NCBI GenBank assembly: GCA_963693305.1
Contig: OY855905.1
Coordinates: 36,319,637 to 36,383,636 of the forward strand
Source: Meandrina meandrites
Taxonomy: Eukaryota > Cnidaria > Anthozoa > Scleractinia > Meandrinidae
DNA: 64,000 bases
Direction: 5' to 3'
Shown here in pieces: positions 1 to 12,560 of this stretch (position 1 is its first letter; each line of letters begins with the position of its first letter). The notes beneath the pieces were generated by a model. That model searched no databases and had not been told where the DNA came from. It saw only the letters and a list, made by a program, of their open reading frames with translations. The position numbers and the translations under genes are program-made.

Positions 1-551
1 ATGGCTATTATAGTAAACATATGACCCACGAGGTTCATACTAGGAATGCTCATTATCCGAAAAGGGAACTATCATTTCTAGACAAATTCATTTCTTGCGT
101 TAAAATATCGAAGCAGTTCAACGAAATAGACTTTAATCTTACATAATAAACCATTTTAATTAAACTGGAATTAAAATTATGAAAGAAATTAAAGATTTTC
201 CTGCGTGCCTGCGTAAGCAGCACTACCTCAAAACGTACTTTTTAAAGCATTGAAATAAAAATATCTCAAAGTAGAGTATTTAACTTTTCTTTAAATTGCG
301 ATATATTGTAGTCAACCGGATGTCTTTTAAATTTATGCATTAAAAAATGGGGTCACCGTGCTTGTTTAGAAGAAAATGACAATTTATTTCTCTTCTGAGC
401 TTAACCTAAAGGAAAAACGGTTATGTTGTGTGTGCGCACGCGCTCATGCACGCGCCAAATGACGCGAAAACTCATGCGCAGCAAGGATGTGCAATGCAAT
501 TCAGTGGAATCACTTTAAGTTATGTTTTTACACAATTTACCTTTTTAATAG

Positions 552-3500
552 CTGGAGCACAGACATCTTGTAAAAACCACCTTTCAGCTGGGCACAGTTC
601 CAGTGGATTGTATCCTATAAACATCGGGGGATCCTCTTTTAAAGTGAGTACATTGCGCCGTTTATTTTCCAGATTAGACCTGTAGATTCCAAAAGGTTCA
701 TTAACTTTGTCAAAATGGTCAAAATGAACCTCCTTGCTGTGTTAGTGAATTTAATAAAAAGCAATTTTGGCTTCTTTTTTAACATGACTTCAATCGCTAT
801 TACAAAGTTATCTCGACTGGCGTCATCAGTACACTCCTGTTGCCATGTTAAGAAATGGATTACGCCGGAATTCTCAGAGGTTGTAGGTGGCGGACGATTT
901 GTGCTTTTCTGAAGCAAATTGGAAGTAAAACACTTAAGACGGAATCACCAGGAAGTCGAGTAATATTTATTCAAGTTGGACAAAAATCGAGTACCAGAAT
1001 AATTTAAATCCTATTGCGTTATTTTCTACCCTAAATAAAAGGTAAAGATGTAAGTAATTATCACTGATAACACCAACAACAATTTCTTATCAGAGTCTTA
1101 GAAAATGAATTTCAAAGTTCACAAGCTATAGGGAAATTCTCACGTGCAGCCATTTTGTAAAATGGTCTTTAAGCGATTCAGTGGAATTCAGTGGGAAATT
1201 CGAAATTTGTTTTCGGTGTTTGGTGTTGTTAGAAAAGATTTCTATTGATAAGATATTTGAAGCAGTAACACAAAAGTTTGCAATAAGGTGTAAATAATTT
1301 TGGTACAACAAGAGCCTGAGAAAATGAAATTTAATGTTCACAAGCTATAGGCAAAAGCTCACGTCTTTTAAGCGATTTAGTGGAATTCAGCGGAACTTCG
1401 AGATTGGTTTTCGATGTTTGGTGTTGTTAGAAAAGATTTCTTCTTCCGGATAAGATATTTGAAGCAGTAACACAAAAGCTTGCAATAAGGTGTAAATAAT
1501 TTTGGTACATAGTTTTGTCCAACAACTACTCGAAGTCCTGGCGGATTCCGTCTTAAACATTTAAACGAACCATCATTTAAATCGAAACAAAAAGAAAACA
1601 CTTTGAGAAACCCAAATATTTTGCACCATTTTGGTAGTCTAAGCCAATGATTGAATGGAAAGAAGGGGGGGGGGGGGGAGGGGGGGGGGGTGATATCTAA
1701 TTTTCAACGGAATCACATGTTTATTTTTCTTGTTGTGTAAAATGTATGGAAAATAAAACAGATAGCATTGCAGGTGATTATATCATGTTTTAAATTATTT
1801 TAACTTTCATCAGTCCTGTCCAGTATCTACCTTCTTGTCAAGCTGGTTTATTTAAAAGCTCTTGAAGAGCTATCTTAACTGCTCCATGGTTGCAGTTGCA
1901 CTTTAACAAGTCTCCCAAAAAATCTTTACACGTCAGTCAGTTACAAGTGTCAAACGCATTCAGGCTACATCCGCTAACATGCCTCGTCTATTTTTCTGAT
2001 GTCAAGTAATTTCCAATTTTTGGACTGCAACTCGCAGTTGGTGGTTCGAAAAACACCAAAAGACAATAACTCTAACCGAATGCGGCATCCTTTTTGTGTG
2101 GCATGATAACGTCACAAAATCTAAAGATAATTATTTTAATTTACATTGCCCCTTGCTTGTAGCCAAATATTATGTCTTTTGCACTACCCAAGACTGCGAA
2201 TATGTACATTTGGCAGCTTTCTTTCATTTCTAAAAACCAATTAGATAACCTACAACAAATTGCTGTACAAATTGCTATTGGTAGTTTTAACAGAAAGTGG
2301 AAATATTTTAAGCTCGTTTCTCGTTTATTAATTTTGTTTTTTGCCTTTCTCTTCTTTATTTTCTGTAAGTTTTTCTTTCCTTTGTATTTCTACACGACTG
2401 TTTTATGTAACGTTTCATTTACTTTGTTGTAAACATTACTGTACTTATAATTGAAACATTGTATTTTTTTTTGTTGTAATATCTTGCAATTAAAAAAGCA
2501 CTATTGTTATAACTATCTCGTAAAACAAAGGTTCTCACGTGTATTTGCAACTTTAACGATTTCACTGAGCATATAAATTTCTTACCGTTCTGATACGTCT
2601 AGGTTCTATTGCCGACGGTGTTAAATTACGCGTTTTTTGTAGCAAGATTTAGCGATCATTAAATTTAGCGATTTTCCGACAATTGAAAAAACAATAGCGA
2701 TATCGTCGTGTACACCAGCTATTATGAGCATATGGTTAAAATGGAAGTAAATGTTTAGTAAAAGAACAAAGTCACTTCCAACTGAACGAACGAACATTAT
2801 CATTGTCAGAAAAAAGTTATGATTGCAAATGTCAAAAATGGTTCCTCGTGAGCGAAAGTAGTCATGCCCTTCACGACGGCGTGATGAGTAAAAATTTACA
2901 GCGATACTACACACCAGAATGTCTAATAAGAGATTTATTATCGAAAGTTTTCGTTTACAAAAAAATTCTGACTTGCCAAGTTTTTTAATCTTTCTCGTGG
3001 TCTGGGGAATGAGACGAGTACAAATATCGTGTGATATTTGTACTCGTTTCGCGCGTTATTTGTACTCTACGAAGCAGTGTTGGATAATAATAGCCGATAT
3101 TTAACGCTTAATTAACTTTGATATTATTAGGTATATTGTGACATGTCCTCTAACGGTGGTGGTTGGACTCTTATCTCGCGTTTCTCGAATGCTGACAGCG
3201 CAAACTGGATGCAGTCTAGCGGCAGCTGGTGGTATGACCGCACATCAGTCATACGGCAGCGTTACCAGTCCATCAGATAACTACGACATGATATCACCCG
3301 CATTCTGGCTTGTCACAGGCAATTATATCAAAATAACCCGGAGTGATGACAGCTCTAACACAGCCTTGTTATACACCAGCAGCTGCACTGGCGGGAGAAC
3401 CTTCAGAAGCTTTATAACACGTTATGGTAACTTTAGGTCTGGTGCTGTATGGAACAGCGACGCATGCCGAGGATCTTGCTACTCGTACTACGGAGGAAGG

Positions 3501-3767
3501 TATAAATCCACAGTGGGCTTTCGTAACGCGCACTGCAGCAGCAATCTTCAAAGCAGTCGTTACCTGTCATTCTGGTGTGACTGGAGCAGTGGCGACGGAG
3601 CCGTGATGATGATTGGTGGTGGTGGTAATTCATGCAACAGAGCAGATCATGGGATTGGTATCACAGAGGCTAATGCGGCTCAGTTCGGCTCAGGCCCATG
3701 TGAAGGAGACTTTGGTGATAATTGCATCTATCCCGCCAGTTATTCCCTGAATCTGTGGCTTAAATAG
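552..3767 (+). CDS. Gene A: 3' end of a secreted fibrinogen/intelectin-like protein gene, last exon frameshifted
   Basis: Two exons are visible: 552-643 (92 nt, entering with 2 nt of a split codon, leaving in phase 0) and 3131-3767 (stop at 3765-3767). The first encodes a Cys-Lys linker ending GGSSFK. The second starts VYCDM and GGGWTLISRFSNAD, the N-terminal signature of a fibrinogen-type domain, and ends SYSLNLWLK. The same 92-nt exon plus terminal exon occur in genes B and C. Exon 2 is 637 nt, not a multiple of three: against gene C it has one extra base near 3246-3253, so the N-terminal part and the part from GSVTSPSDNYDM onward lie in different frames. This could be a pseudogene or a base-call error. 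Upstream exons (signal peptide, PAN, EGF by analogy with gene C) would lie before base 1. Confidence 0.72.
1096..1507. repeat. Direct tandem duplication of about 200 bp
   Basis: Two diverged copies lie head to tail inside the gene A intron, 1096-1314 and 1315-1507. Both contain the order cacaagctatag, then a sequence around ttaagcgat, then gtgttgttagaaaagatttc, then gcaataaggtgtaaataatt. Copy 2 lacks a short stretch present in copy 1. No coding potential is seen. Confidence 0.75.
1666..1691. repeat. Poly-G tract
   Basis: Two runs of G separated by a single A inside the gene A intron. It could form a G-quadruplex and is prone to assembly error. Similar tracts lie at 16591-16614 and about 56995-57021. 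Confidence 0.9.
3013..3050. repeat. Short perfect palindrome
   Basis: Arms of about 15 bp (acgagtacaaatatc and its complement gatatttgtactcgt) around a 4-base centre. It sits about 80 bp before the last exon of gene A and would form a hairpin in the intron. Confidence 0.85.
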
Positions 3768-3892
3768 CTTAGTTTATGAAACAGCTACACTATGCTTTTT
3801 ATACACTCACACGCAAAATTCTCTGTAATCTACTCGTGAGGGAGATTTTAAGGGAACATCTTATTATCAATCAAAGAAATATTACCAAAAGA

Positions 3893-3898
3893 AATAAA
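3893..3898 (+). promoter_or_regulatory. Candidate polyadenylation signal of gene A
   Basis: An AATAAA hexamer lies about 126 bp after the gene A stop codon, a plausible distance for a short 3' UTR. No downstream element was verified. Confidence 0.45.
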
Positions 3899-4097
3899 TA
3901 TTATCAAGGGACGTCCTACCGATTCCAGTACACATGAAACTGTTTTGATTGAACATTTGAACATCAGAATTCAATTGTATTAACGATTTTAAAAGGATAG
4001 AACAGCAGAGTTCACGTTTTTTTTTTCTTTTGGTTGTATTTTGGATTTGTTCCCGTTATTATATATATGGGTATTCTTAAAGACATAGTGTTCACCA

Positions 4098-5525
4098 GGC
4101 CCCGGTTGTTCGAAAGCCGATTAAAATAACCCACGATTAGCGGTTATTCCGCGATTAAATTTCTTATTCTCAGGATAACTAATCGCGGGATAAAATGGTG
4201 TTCCCGAAAGCAGATTTAACCTACGATTAACTATCCGTCGGTTAAACTCAGATTAAACCGGTAAAACCGGTTACTGGAGGGAGAAACGGTGGAGCGCGAG
4301 GGGAGGGAAGGGAAGGGATAAAAAATGACAGCTCCTACAAAATACGAAATTCAACGGAAATTATTGTAGAAATAAAAAATAAAATGAGAAAAATAAATAA
4401 AGCCCAATTTACTTTTACGAAATTTCCTGTGTCCGGGTATCAATAAGAAGCAACAGAAAAAGCTAAGATAAAAATTGGAGTTTTGACCAAAAATAATTTC
4501 AATGTATCCGGTGTGCAAATTTTGCATAAACCCTGGGCGAAGCTCGCTGAATCATGCAAGTAGGCCCGTGCAACGGCCGGAAATAAATAAAAACGCTAAC
4601 CGGTCTAATTTTCAGCCTTAATCGTTTGTATTTTATAAATTAAGAATTGTTTCTCTAAACTGAGAAGTTCACGAAACCGAAATGTCTTCAATCCTCGCTA
4701 AAACTTTTACATGAGTTCAGTAAAAGTTTGTTTGTAGATTTCTCTTACATGGAACTAGTGCGAACTACTGTGAATAAATATAACGGCGATGGGCAAATAA
4801 AGTGAGAATCGCAATTGCATGAATGAAACAAAGCAAAGTTTGGTTAGGGGAAAATATTAGAAAAGAAGAAAGGCATTAAAGTATTAAACTATGCAAGAAG
4901 AATAAACTGAAAGCGTAGATTGATGGCTTGTTATAAGTTCAGCCAAATGAACAACAAACAAATTCGACAGTAAACTAAACTTTTACCAGATTCTGTCCGT
5001 AAAATCAAATGAATACTCGCCATTTTTAGACCAAAAAAGCCTTTAATTCCACCATTGATGTTGCCTTTTACATTACAGCGGTTAGTCAGGGACGATTTCT
5101 ACCTCTGAGGAAAATGCTGAAATTTCTTTGTTCGTGCTTGTGTATAATTTTGCGATCTCCGGGCAGAGGTCAAAAAACCGCGGGGAAAACCGGACGCGGG
5201 ACTGCACGTCCTCGAGAGAAAAGTAAAATGTGTTTTGGAAAAGTCGTCAGGTATTCTAAGTTGCTTTTCTTTCCTCACCTAACCCGGCAATAAAGCAAAA
5301 CCACCAAACAGTAAGTCGGCCATTGTGTTTGTTTGTGAGCTTTTTCCCCCGATTAGTGAGTTAATCCACCTCGCTAGGTGTGTTAAATTTAACCCTTAGT
5401 TTATCCCTCGGATAGTGCTAATCGAGCTTTGAGGAACACAATTTAATCGAAGGATAAATTTATTCCGTGGATTAGGCCGATTTAATCGTGGGTTAGTGCT
5501 AATCGGCTTTCGAACAACCGGGGCC
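4098..5525. mobile_element. Non-autonomous DNA transposon with long inverted termini (1.4 kb)
   Basis: The left end starts GGCCCCGGTTGTTCGAAAGC and the right end is its complement (ccggggcc at 5518-5525). Similarity between the two ends continues imperfectly for roughly 200 bp inward, with many 'gattaa' and 'ttaatc' motifs. There is no transposase reading frame inside, so it must be moved in trans or be dead. No convincing target-site duplication is visible, so the superfamily is not assigned. Confidence 0.75.
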
Positions 5526-5526
5526 G

Positions 5527-7065
5527 GTTATTTTTAGTGATGAGAAAATTGTAGTGAAAAAAAGGTGCCGAGAGTTCAGCCATATAAATAGAGATATTTG
5601 GCTTTTTTATATGTCAATCGCATTTAGGGAAATAATTTCAGCTCTCCGGTTCTATAAACAAGTAATTTCGTTCACTTTGAGCCTCAGAGATCAGTCGCAC
5701 TTTCGCAATTGAATTATCTGAATTATCTTGCGAATCTAATTAAATGTTGCTCTACTCAGAAAGCGGTACTTAAAACTATCATCAATAACCGTCAATTAGC
5801 TGCTTCATTTTGATCGAATTGTAACCTTAAGCGCGATGCCAATAAAACATTACGACGCCAAAGAAAAACTTGTTTTTCTTAGTATGGGAATAAAATATCA
5901 TTTATATTGATGATCGGGAAAGGCGTGATGGGGGTGGATGTGAAAATTTTACCGATGTTGCACTTACACTTCTCCAACCCACTGTTCCGTTCTTTAGGCC
6001 CTCGGACCTCTCGTCTTGTTACCGACTGAAGATAAATGAAAACCCTACAAACCCGTCAACACTTTGTTCCTTTTGTTCTTTGGTTTTGCCATCCCAACGC
6101 ATGCAGTTTATTTTACCCTAATGATGACAAGGCAAATCGAATACAGAAAGCTGACGTTTGAAGCATTTACCTTTCGTTGAAGCACAAATTATCGGATTGT
6201 GAGTCACCTGCGTGTTACTCTGTGGAAAAGAATAACACGGATGAAAGAAACATGACGACGGAAACAAATGATAACTAAATTTATGATATGGTTTCTCTCT
6301 GAATGAGCACAATGGTTCATCAGAGTGAAGTGCGAAGGTTTTATCTAGAGTGGAAGGTTTCTATGCTAAAGCGACACACAGGCTGGGAATGGCCGGTAAT
6401 GCAGCAGACTGAGTTTCCACTAATTCCACTAATTGAGGTTTTTGTGGTAGCCTTCACAGGACGAATTTTATTTTGTTGAGCGTTTTTATTCCACTTTTTT
6501 CAAACTCCATACAACGTCTTATAGAACGCACTTCAAGTAGACACGTCCCACTCGATACGCTTACAGAAATCATTTTTTCGATCGATTTCTCGAATCGTGA
6601 GTTTGGGATGCCTGTGGCTTATTTAGAAAAGTGTCAGGTTTTTTTTTACCTCGCGCGTCTAACCAGCAAATCCCGCGTTCATGCACCCCGATTTATGAAC
6701 TGCTATTCTCTGTAACTCTGTTACTGTTGTTGTAGCCGATCGATATCCCGCCAGAAGGGAGATAACAAGAAGATGACAATGATACAGCTAGGAGAGTTGT
6801 GTACGCAAACAACAGTTGTTTACGAACGAAAAAAAGAATACTCGTACTGTGTTTTCTTTACCAAGCAAGGGCAAGCAAGGGCACCTGCTCATGAATGATG
6901 AAGCAACCAACCCATTACACGCTGGAGCCCATACAAATATAATTTCTAAGGGTATTTCAAAAGTTTCTTTTCCATCGCCTTAAATACGCCCTATATCGTG
7001 ACTGTATTCATTCCCAATACAAAACTAATGATATCTTCTTTCATTAATGTCGGAAAGTGTTTTGC
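5527..7065. other. Intergenic stretch with nothing recognised
   Basis: AT-rich sequence with only short, stop-interrupted frames. No exon-like segment, RNA gene or repeat boundary could be supported here. Confidence 0.5.
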
Positions 7066-7262
7066 TGTAAGAGAAACATCCTGATCAGAAGTATATGCGA
7101 TAAGTAAATGACGTTTAAGATAAACCTGAGGTCACAAGTGTTTAGCTTGCATGTTTTTATTTTAGGAAAGCTACAAGCATGCCAATGCATGGATATTTTC
7201 CAGATGCACGACCCTAAAGCCAAGGGGTGACAGCATTTTACAACAGGAAAATGAAATATAAA
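7066..7262 (+). repeat. Duplicated upstream block, paralogous to 53778-53945
   Basis: Shared landmarks in the same order include taagagaaacat, ctgatcagaagtat, an 'ctgaggtca' segment, 'gccaat(g/a)catgga' and attttacaacaggaaaatga. It precedes the dead signal-peptide exon at 7754, as its partner precedes gene D, so it is probably part of an old gene-unit duplication. Confidence 0.65.
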
Positions 7263-7699
7263 TGACTCTAGAAAATTAGTAGTCCAAAGAAAGTGAAATA
7301 ATCTTACTGCAGGTTTAAAATGCTTTGCAAATAAAATTTACGTAAAATATATAGTTTACGTCACTCAAGGAAGACGCAATTTGTCGGGGCATGTTCGTCA
7401 CGTGACTAAGACCTAAACTAGTAGGAACTCATGCCTTGACCTAGCCCGATTACACAAACGTTTTTGTAAGTTTTAAACGCCCCTACCACATTTCACAAAA
7501 CAAAGCTGGTGAAACTTCATATTCACGGGACTCATCCGACATTCATCATACTCTTACAAAACTTAAAAAGTGTTGTCGCTTTTTGTCTCTTATTGCGTCT
7601 TGATGAAAAGCTAGATTCTCTCAAGCTCCTCACCAGAAAAGTAAAGATAATATTTTCTTTCGTCAATTCTTAAGACAGGAATTAAAAATTCGTAGCAGG

Positions 7700-7706
7700 T
7701 ATAAAT
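7700..7706 (+). promoter_or_regulatory. TATA box of the dead lectin-gene copy
   Basis: TATAAAT lies about 54 bp before the decayed start codon at 7754, the same spacing as the TATAAA of gene D (56217-56222 before 56275). The sequence between the box and the coding region also aligns, including cttttgttgctgcagtctg. Confidence 0.5.
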
Positions 7707-7753
7707 GACACCAGTTGAACTTTTGTTGCTGCAGTCTGCAATCCGTCAGCAAA

Positions 7754-7812
7754 ATAAGAGTGTTCCCAGGTGCTCAACTGTTGGTTGTGGAAATTTTCGA
7801 TTCAGGCTAATG
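7754..7812 (+). pseudogene. Relic signal-peptide exon of a third H-lectin gene
   Basis: The stretch gtgttcccaggtgctcaact matches exon 1 of genes B and D, with matching 5' flank and a surviving GTAAGA donor after 7812. The start codon is changed (ATG to ATA at 7754-7756). About 14 nt are missing relative to the 73-nt exon, and the frame ends in TAA just before the donor. No later exons of this copy were found between here and gene B, so it is the stump of a lost gene. Confidence 0.75.
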
Positions 7813-8549
7813 GTAAGAGTGCGATGCTTTGGTGTTCGGATTCGTAGTACCTTAAAAAGGCTCCACAGAGACAGAGAATGTTAAAACAAAAACTGGCAAA
7901 AGCAGTGTAGGGAGAAAATTTCAACCTGTGAAAGTATATGCGTCAATTCTGCACAATCACACACTGACTCGTATAACCTTACGCTGTACGTCTTTGAAAA
8001 ATGCAATGCAATGCAAGGCCCCGGGCGTTTATTAGATCATTTACGGTATATATTAAATTTATGGTAGAAATAAACTGTTCTTATTATTTTGCCGTTACTG
8101 GACAGTGCAAAGCCCTTTTATTTAGTTAAATCGTCCGACGCCATCATATACATTTATTCCTTCTCACATAACTTGCAACATGTCTGGCGAGGAAACGGGA
8201 AGGGCTATGATTACAAGAGCCACAAGAAATTCACCCTTAATTTCCAGTCACGTGTCCAAAATTATCCTTATTAGTTACGATATTCTTTCGGACATCTCGG
8301 ACTATCAAAAATGCCATTAGCTTATTCAAAAATTGCAATAAATACCACCTTTTTATGAAGTTTATCCGTCAGCCTCGTGTTTATGCTAAGCCAAGTATAC
8401 TATTTTTTTCAGCTCCCCGCTGAAGGCCTTTGCACGGCTTACAGGATTGCCGACAACATTTATCGTGTTCCTTAGGTCCCCCTTAACACTGACTGATCGG
8501 CAAAAATCTTCAGAAAATTCCCACGGGAATACCATTGCTCCCAGACTAA

Positions 8550-10440
8550 AATATGGCATCTCCCGCTGGGGATAGTTATTACCCACAGCATAGACAGCTG
8601 TTGTTTACCAGATTGAAGAGAACTGTCAAAATTCTTAAGAAATCGACTTTCTTTTGCTTTTATAAATCATCCACAATGTTCTTTAAATTTTGAGGATGAA
8701 ACAGCGAATGTGCCAAAAATCCAAAACAATCTGATTTTGACTGTGATTCAAGACTCCGAGGAAATTGATTTAAAAGCGACATTAATTAAAGTAAAGAGCT
8801 TTGTCCAAGTGAAACAGAGCGTGCTCTTGTTTTTACCAAGAATATCTCGTATTTTTTTCCCTAGCTGTTAAAGAAAGCAGTCAAGCAAAGAAAATTAGTT
8901 TGTTTTCTTTAGCTTTCTGCAGCGGTAACATCTCAAAGTACATCTGTAGAGGTAAGTTTTACAGCAAATTGAGCTAATATGATGATTGGGATGACGCCTC
9001 TCTTTTTTGTTTTATTTTCAACCTCGCATTTCAGCTTTTTGTTCAATCGATAAACTGATAAAAACGGTTTTCGTTTTGCTTCATGGTCTCACGCTATTTG
9101 GGTGCTGCCCAGCGACGACATGCTCGCAGCGTAAATCGCGCTCGTTCGCTTTCGCCTTCGTCACACGGTCTTAAGAGCAAAAGGAAGACTGCTTACAGTT
9201 TAATAAAGCAGTTGTAAGGTATTCCCGTCTAGTTAAATTTTATATTTAAACTTTTGGAAGCAAAGTACCCAATGTTACTAACGATCAGACACTCGGCGGC
9301 GAAAGTCTAAAAATGCATTTCACTAGGTAGGCCTTTATATCAAAGACACATTGCAAGTCGATTGAAACTGATAATAACGGAATGCCACCAAAATGCAACT
9401 TCAACGGAGTTTAAAATTTAAGGCCCAATTTGTTTCCTAGTTAAGATTCGGCGGCATTTCGGCCTACAGTGCGAAAAATGACAGCGACATCTACATCACA
9501 TTTGCCTTAACAGATTTTGTTAGGTGTAACCACGAGTGGGCTTCTTAATGCTACCTTCAGCTGTCTGTAAGCTTTTGGACAGTATAGCCAAGCAACGTTT
9601 GGTAATTTTTTTTTCTTTCAGAGAAAAGTATTTGTAAAATCTGGCAGGGCGCCAATTCTAAGTGTGGTTATAAGTCAACTGATAAGTGATTTACGCGGGG
9701 AAATCGCTGAAATCGGACTTGCAATCAGCGAATTGCTTTTATGAAACCTTGAAGAAAAGTATGATAGCGTCTCAAAAGCTGAACTCAGGACGATATTTCT
9801 CTCTTCTTGGAAACAAGAAACACGCATTTTTGGAGTTCAAAATGGGAAGAAATAACCATAAAGAACACTCGACCGCCTAAAAAGGGAACATCGAGGTCTG
9901 TTAAGAGCTAAAAAGCGATGAAGCATAACAGGTCATCTGCATTTGGTCTGAAGTCTTCAATTCTCAGGACACAACGAAAACTAAGCAAGGTTTCAACAAT
10001 TCAGCTCGTATAAAGTCAACTAAACTTCAAATGGATTTTTCAAGACTTAGAAACCACTGCAGTATGAATTAAAGTCAGCTTTTTTATCATATTAATTCAA
10101 ATTAATATCATTTCTTAGTGTCTACCATTTGCCAGACATAACATAAAACGATGTCAGGTTCTGTTGTTACCGTCTTTTATTAATTAAGTTTGGACCCTCA
10201 ACAAGACTCCTTTGAAAATCGCTGAGCCTGAAAAGCGGACCAATTTAACAACTGCTAGACGATACTAAAAAGGCTCTTTACAGTGCAGCTGTTTTTAAAC
10301 AATAATAAGATGGTTCCTCTTTTCCCCTGTTTATATAGTAACTTAAGCAAACTTAGACCTTGGAAGCGTTTGTTGGTTTATGCTCCTACTTCAGAATTTA
10401 AAATCATAATGACGGTAAGCAGAAGTTTTCACTCATATAA
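8550..10440. repeat. Tandem ~2-kb repeat, copy 1
   Basis: The first of three head-to-tail copies. Each starts tctcccgctggggat followed by cagcatagacagctgttgtt. Later landmarks are the 'aaacagagcgtgctctt' segment, 'cgctatttgggtgctgcc', and a block with 'gcttttatgaaaccttgaag'. Copy 1 lacks the segment that carries the 'gcaatcgagaattttggtacg' motif in copies 2 and 3. No protein-coding frame is conserved across copies. Confidence 0.8.
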
Positions 10441-12560
10441 ATATGGGTTCTCCCGCTGGGGATGATTATTACCCACAGCATAGACAGCTGTTGTTTATCA
10501 GATTGAAGAGAACTGTCAAAATTTGTAAGAAATCGACTTTCTTTTGCTTTTATAAATCATCCACAATGTTCTTTAAATTTTGATGATGACACAGCGAATT
10601 TGCCAACTGAAAACTCCAAAATAATCTGATTTTGACTGTGATTCAAGACTCCGAGGAACTTGATTAAAAAGCGACATTAATTAATTTAGTAAAGAGCTTT
10701 GTCCAAGAGAAACAGAGCGTGCTCTTATTTTTACCAAGAATGTCTCGTATTAGCTGTTAAACAAGGCAGCCAAGCAAAGAAAGTTAGTTTGTTTTCTTTA
10801 GCTTGCTACGTTAACATCTCAAAGTAAATCTGCAGAGGTAGGTTTCTTGCTTCAGTTTTACAGCAAATTGAACTAATATGATGATGGAGTGACGCCTCTC
10901 CTTTTTGTTTTATTTTCAACCTTGCATTCCAGCTTTCTGTTCAATCGATAAACTGGTTTTGGTTTGCTTTATGATTTCACGCTATTTGGGTGCTGCCCTC
11001 GACGACATGCTCGTAGCGTATCGCGCTCGTTCCCTTTTGCCTTCGTCCCCACGACCTTAATAGCAAAAGAAAGACTGCATGCTCACAGTCTAATAAAGCA
11101 CTTGTAAGGTAATCCCATCTAGTTAAATTTTATATTTAGACTTTTGGAAGCAAAGTACGTACCAATGTTATTAACGATCAGACATTCGGCGGCGAGGGTC
11201 GAAAAATGCATTTCACTAGGTAGGTCTTTTATAAAAGAAAAATTGCAGCATTCTGAGTTCAGCTAAATATCAATTTGTTTAGATAACAACGGAATACCAC
11301 CAAAATGCAACTTCTGGAGTTCAAATTCTTAGGCCCAATTTGTTTCCTAGGTGAGATTCGGCGACATAAATCGGCCTACAATGTGAAAAACGACAACGAC
11401 ATCTACAGTCGTTGGTTAGGCGAGTTAGCCGCTTATTTAGCTAATCTGCGGGTTAGGCGGATTTTCCTTAACAGACGTAACATCGAGTGGGCCTCTTAAT
11501 GCTACTTTCAGCTGCCTGTTAGCTTTTGAAAAGTTGTTACAGGTCACTATAGCGACGCAATTTTTGGTAATTTTTTTTTGCCAGAAAAGTTGTATTTCTA
11601 AAATCTGTATAAGTCTGATAAGTGATTTACGGTGGTAAATCGTTGAAATCGGAGCAATGTATTTGCTGCCGGCAGCAAGCGTAGGCAACAGACATATTCT
11701 TGAAAGCAATCGAGAATTTTGGTACGTTCGATGGTTCGATCGATCGACGTATTGATCGATTGTTAGGATCAAGGTACAGGAAATTCCAGAAGCAGCGAAT
11801 GACCGACCGTTTTCCTAAAAGGAGCAAATGTTATCCAATCAGCGCCTTGCTTTTATGAAACCTTGAAGAAAAGCATGATGGCGTCTCGATCGCTGAATAC
11901 AAGACGATATTTCTACTCCTCTTGTAAACAAGGAACACACTTTTGGTGCTCAAAATGGAAAGGAATCACCCTAAAGAACACTCGATCCCCCAAAAGAGGA
12001 CATGGAGGTATTTTAAGACGTAAAAGGCGATGAAGCAGAACAGCTCCATTTGTATTTGGTCGGAAGCCCTCACTTTTGAGGACACAACGAAAATTATGCA
12101 AGGTTTCAACAATGCACCTCGTATAAAGTCAACTTCGAATGGATTTTTTCAAGACTTAAAAACCACTGCAGTACAAATTAAAGTCTTTTTATCATATTAA
12201 TTAAAATTACTATCATAACTTAGTGCCTACCGTTTGCCAGACATAACATAAAACGATGTCAAGTTTCCTTTGTTCACAGCACATCTTTTATATTACTTCA
12301 GTTTCGACCCTCAACCAGACTCCTTTGAAAATCGCGGAGCGTGAAAAGCGGACCAGCTGTTTAACAACGGCTAGAAGTTTCTAATGAGAAAATTGTTTAC
12401 AATGCAGGCAGCTGTGTTTGAACACTCATAAGATGGTTTCTCTTTTTCGTTGTTTATAAAGTAACTTAAGGAAACCTGGACCTTGGAAGAGTTTGTGGGT
12501 TTATCTTCCTGCTTCGGAATTTAAATCATAATGACGGTAAGCAGACGTTTTCACTGACAT
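10441..12560. repeat. Tandem ~2-kb repeat, copy 2
   Basis: The most complete copy, about 2.1 kb, with the same landmark order as copy 1. It adds a segment rich in 'gatcgat' near 11735-11765. The next copy begins at the following tctcccgctggggat. Confidence 0.8.

Noticed and set aside
428..551. Extension of the gene A exon upstream as an 85-codon ORF
   Set aside because: A good acceptor lies at 550-551 and gives the same 92-nt exon as in genes B and C; the upstream part is intron.
2172..2432. 86-codon hydrophobic ORF in the gene A intron
   Set aside because: AT-rich Phe/Leu composition without homology; no evidence of a gene.
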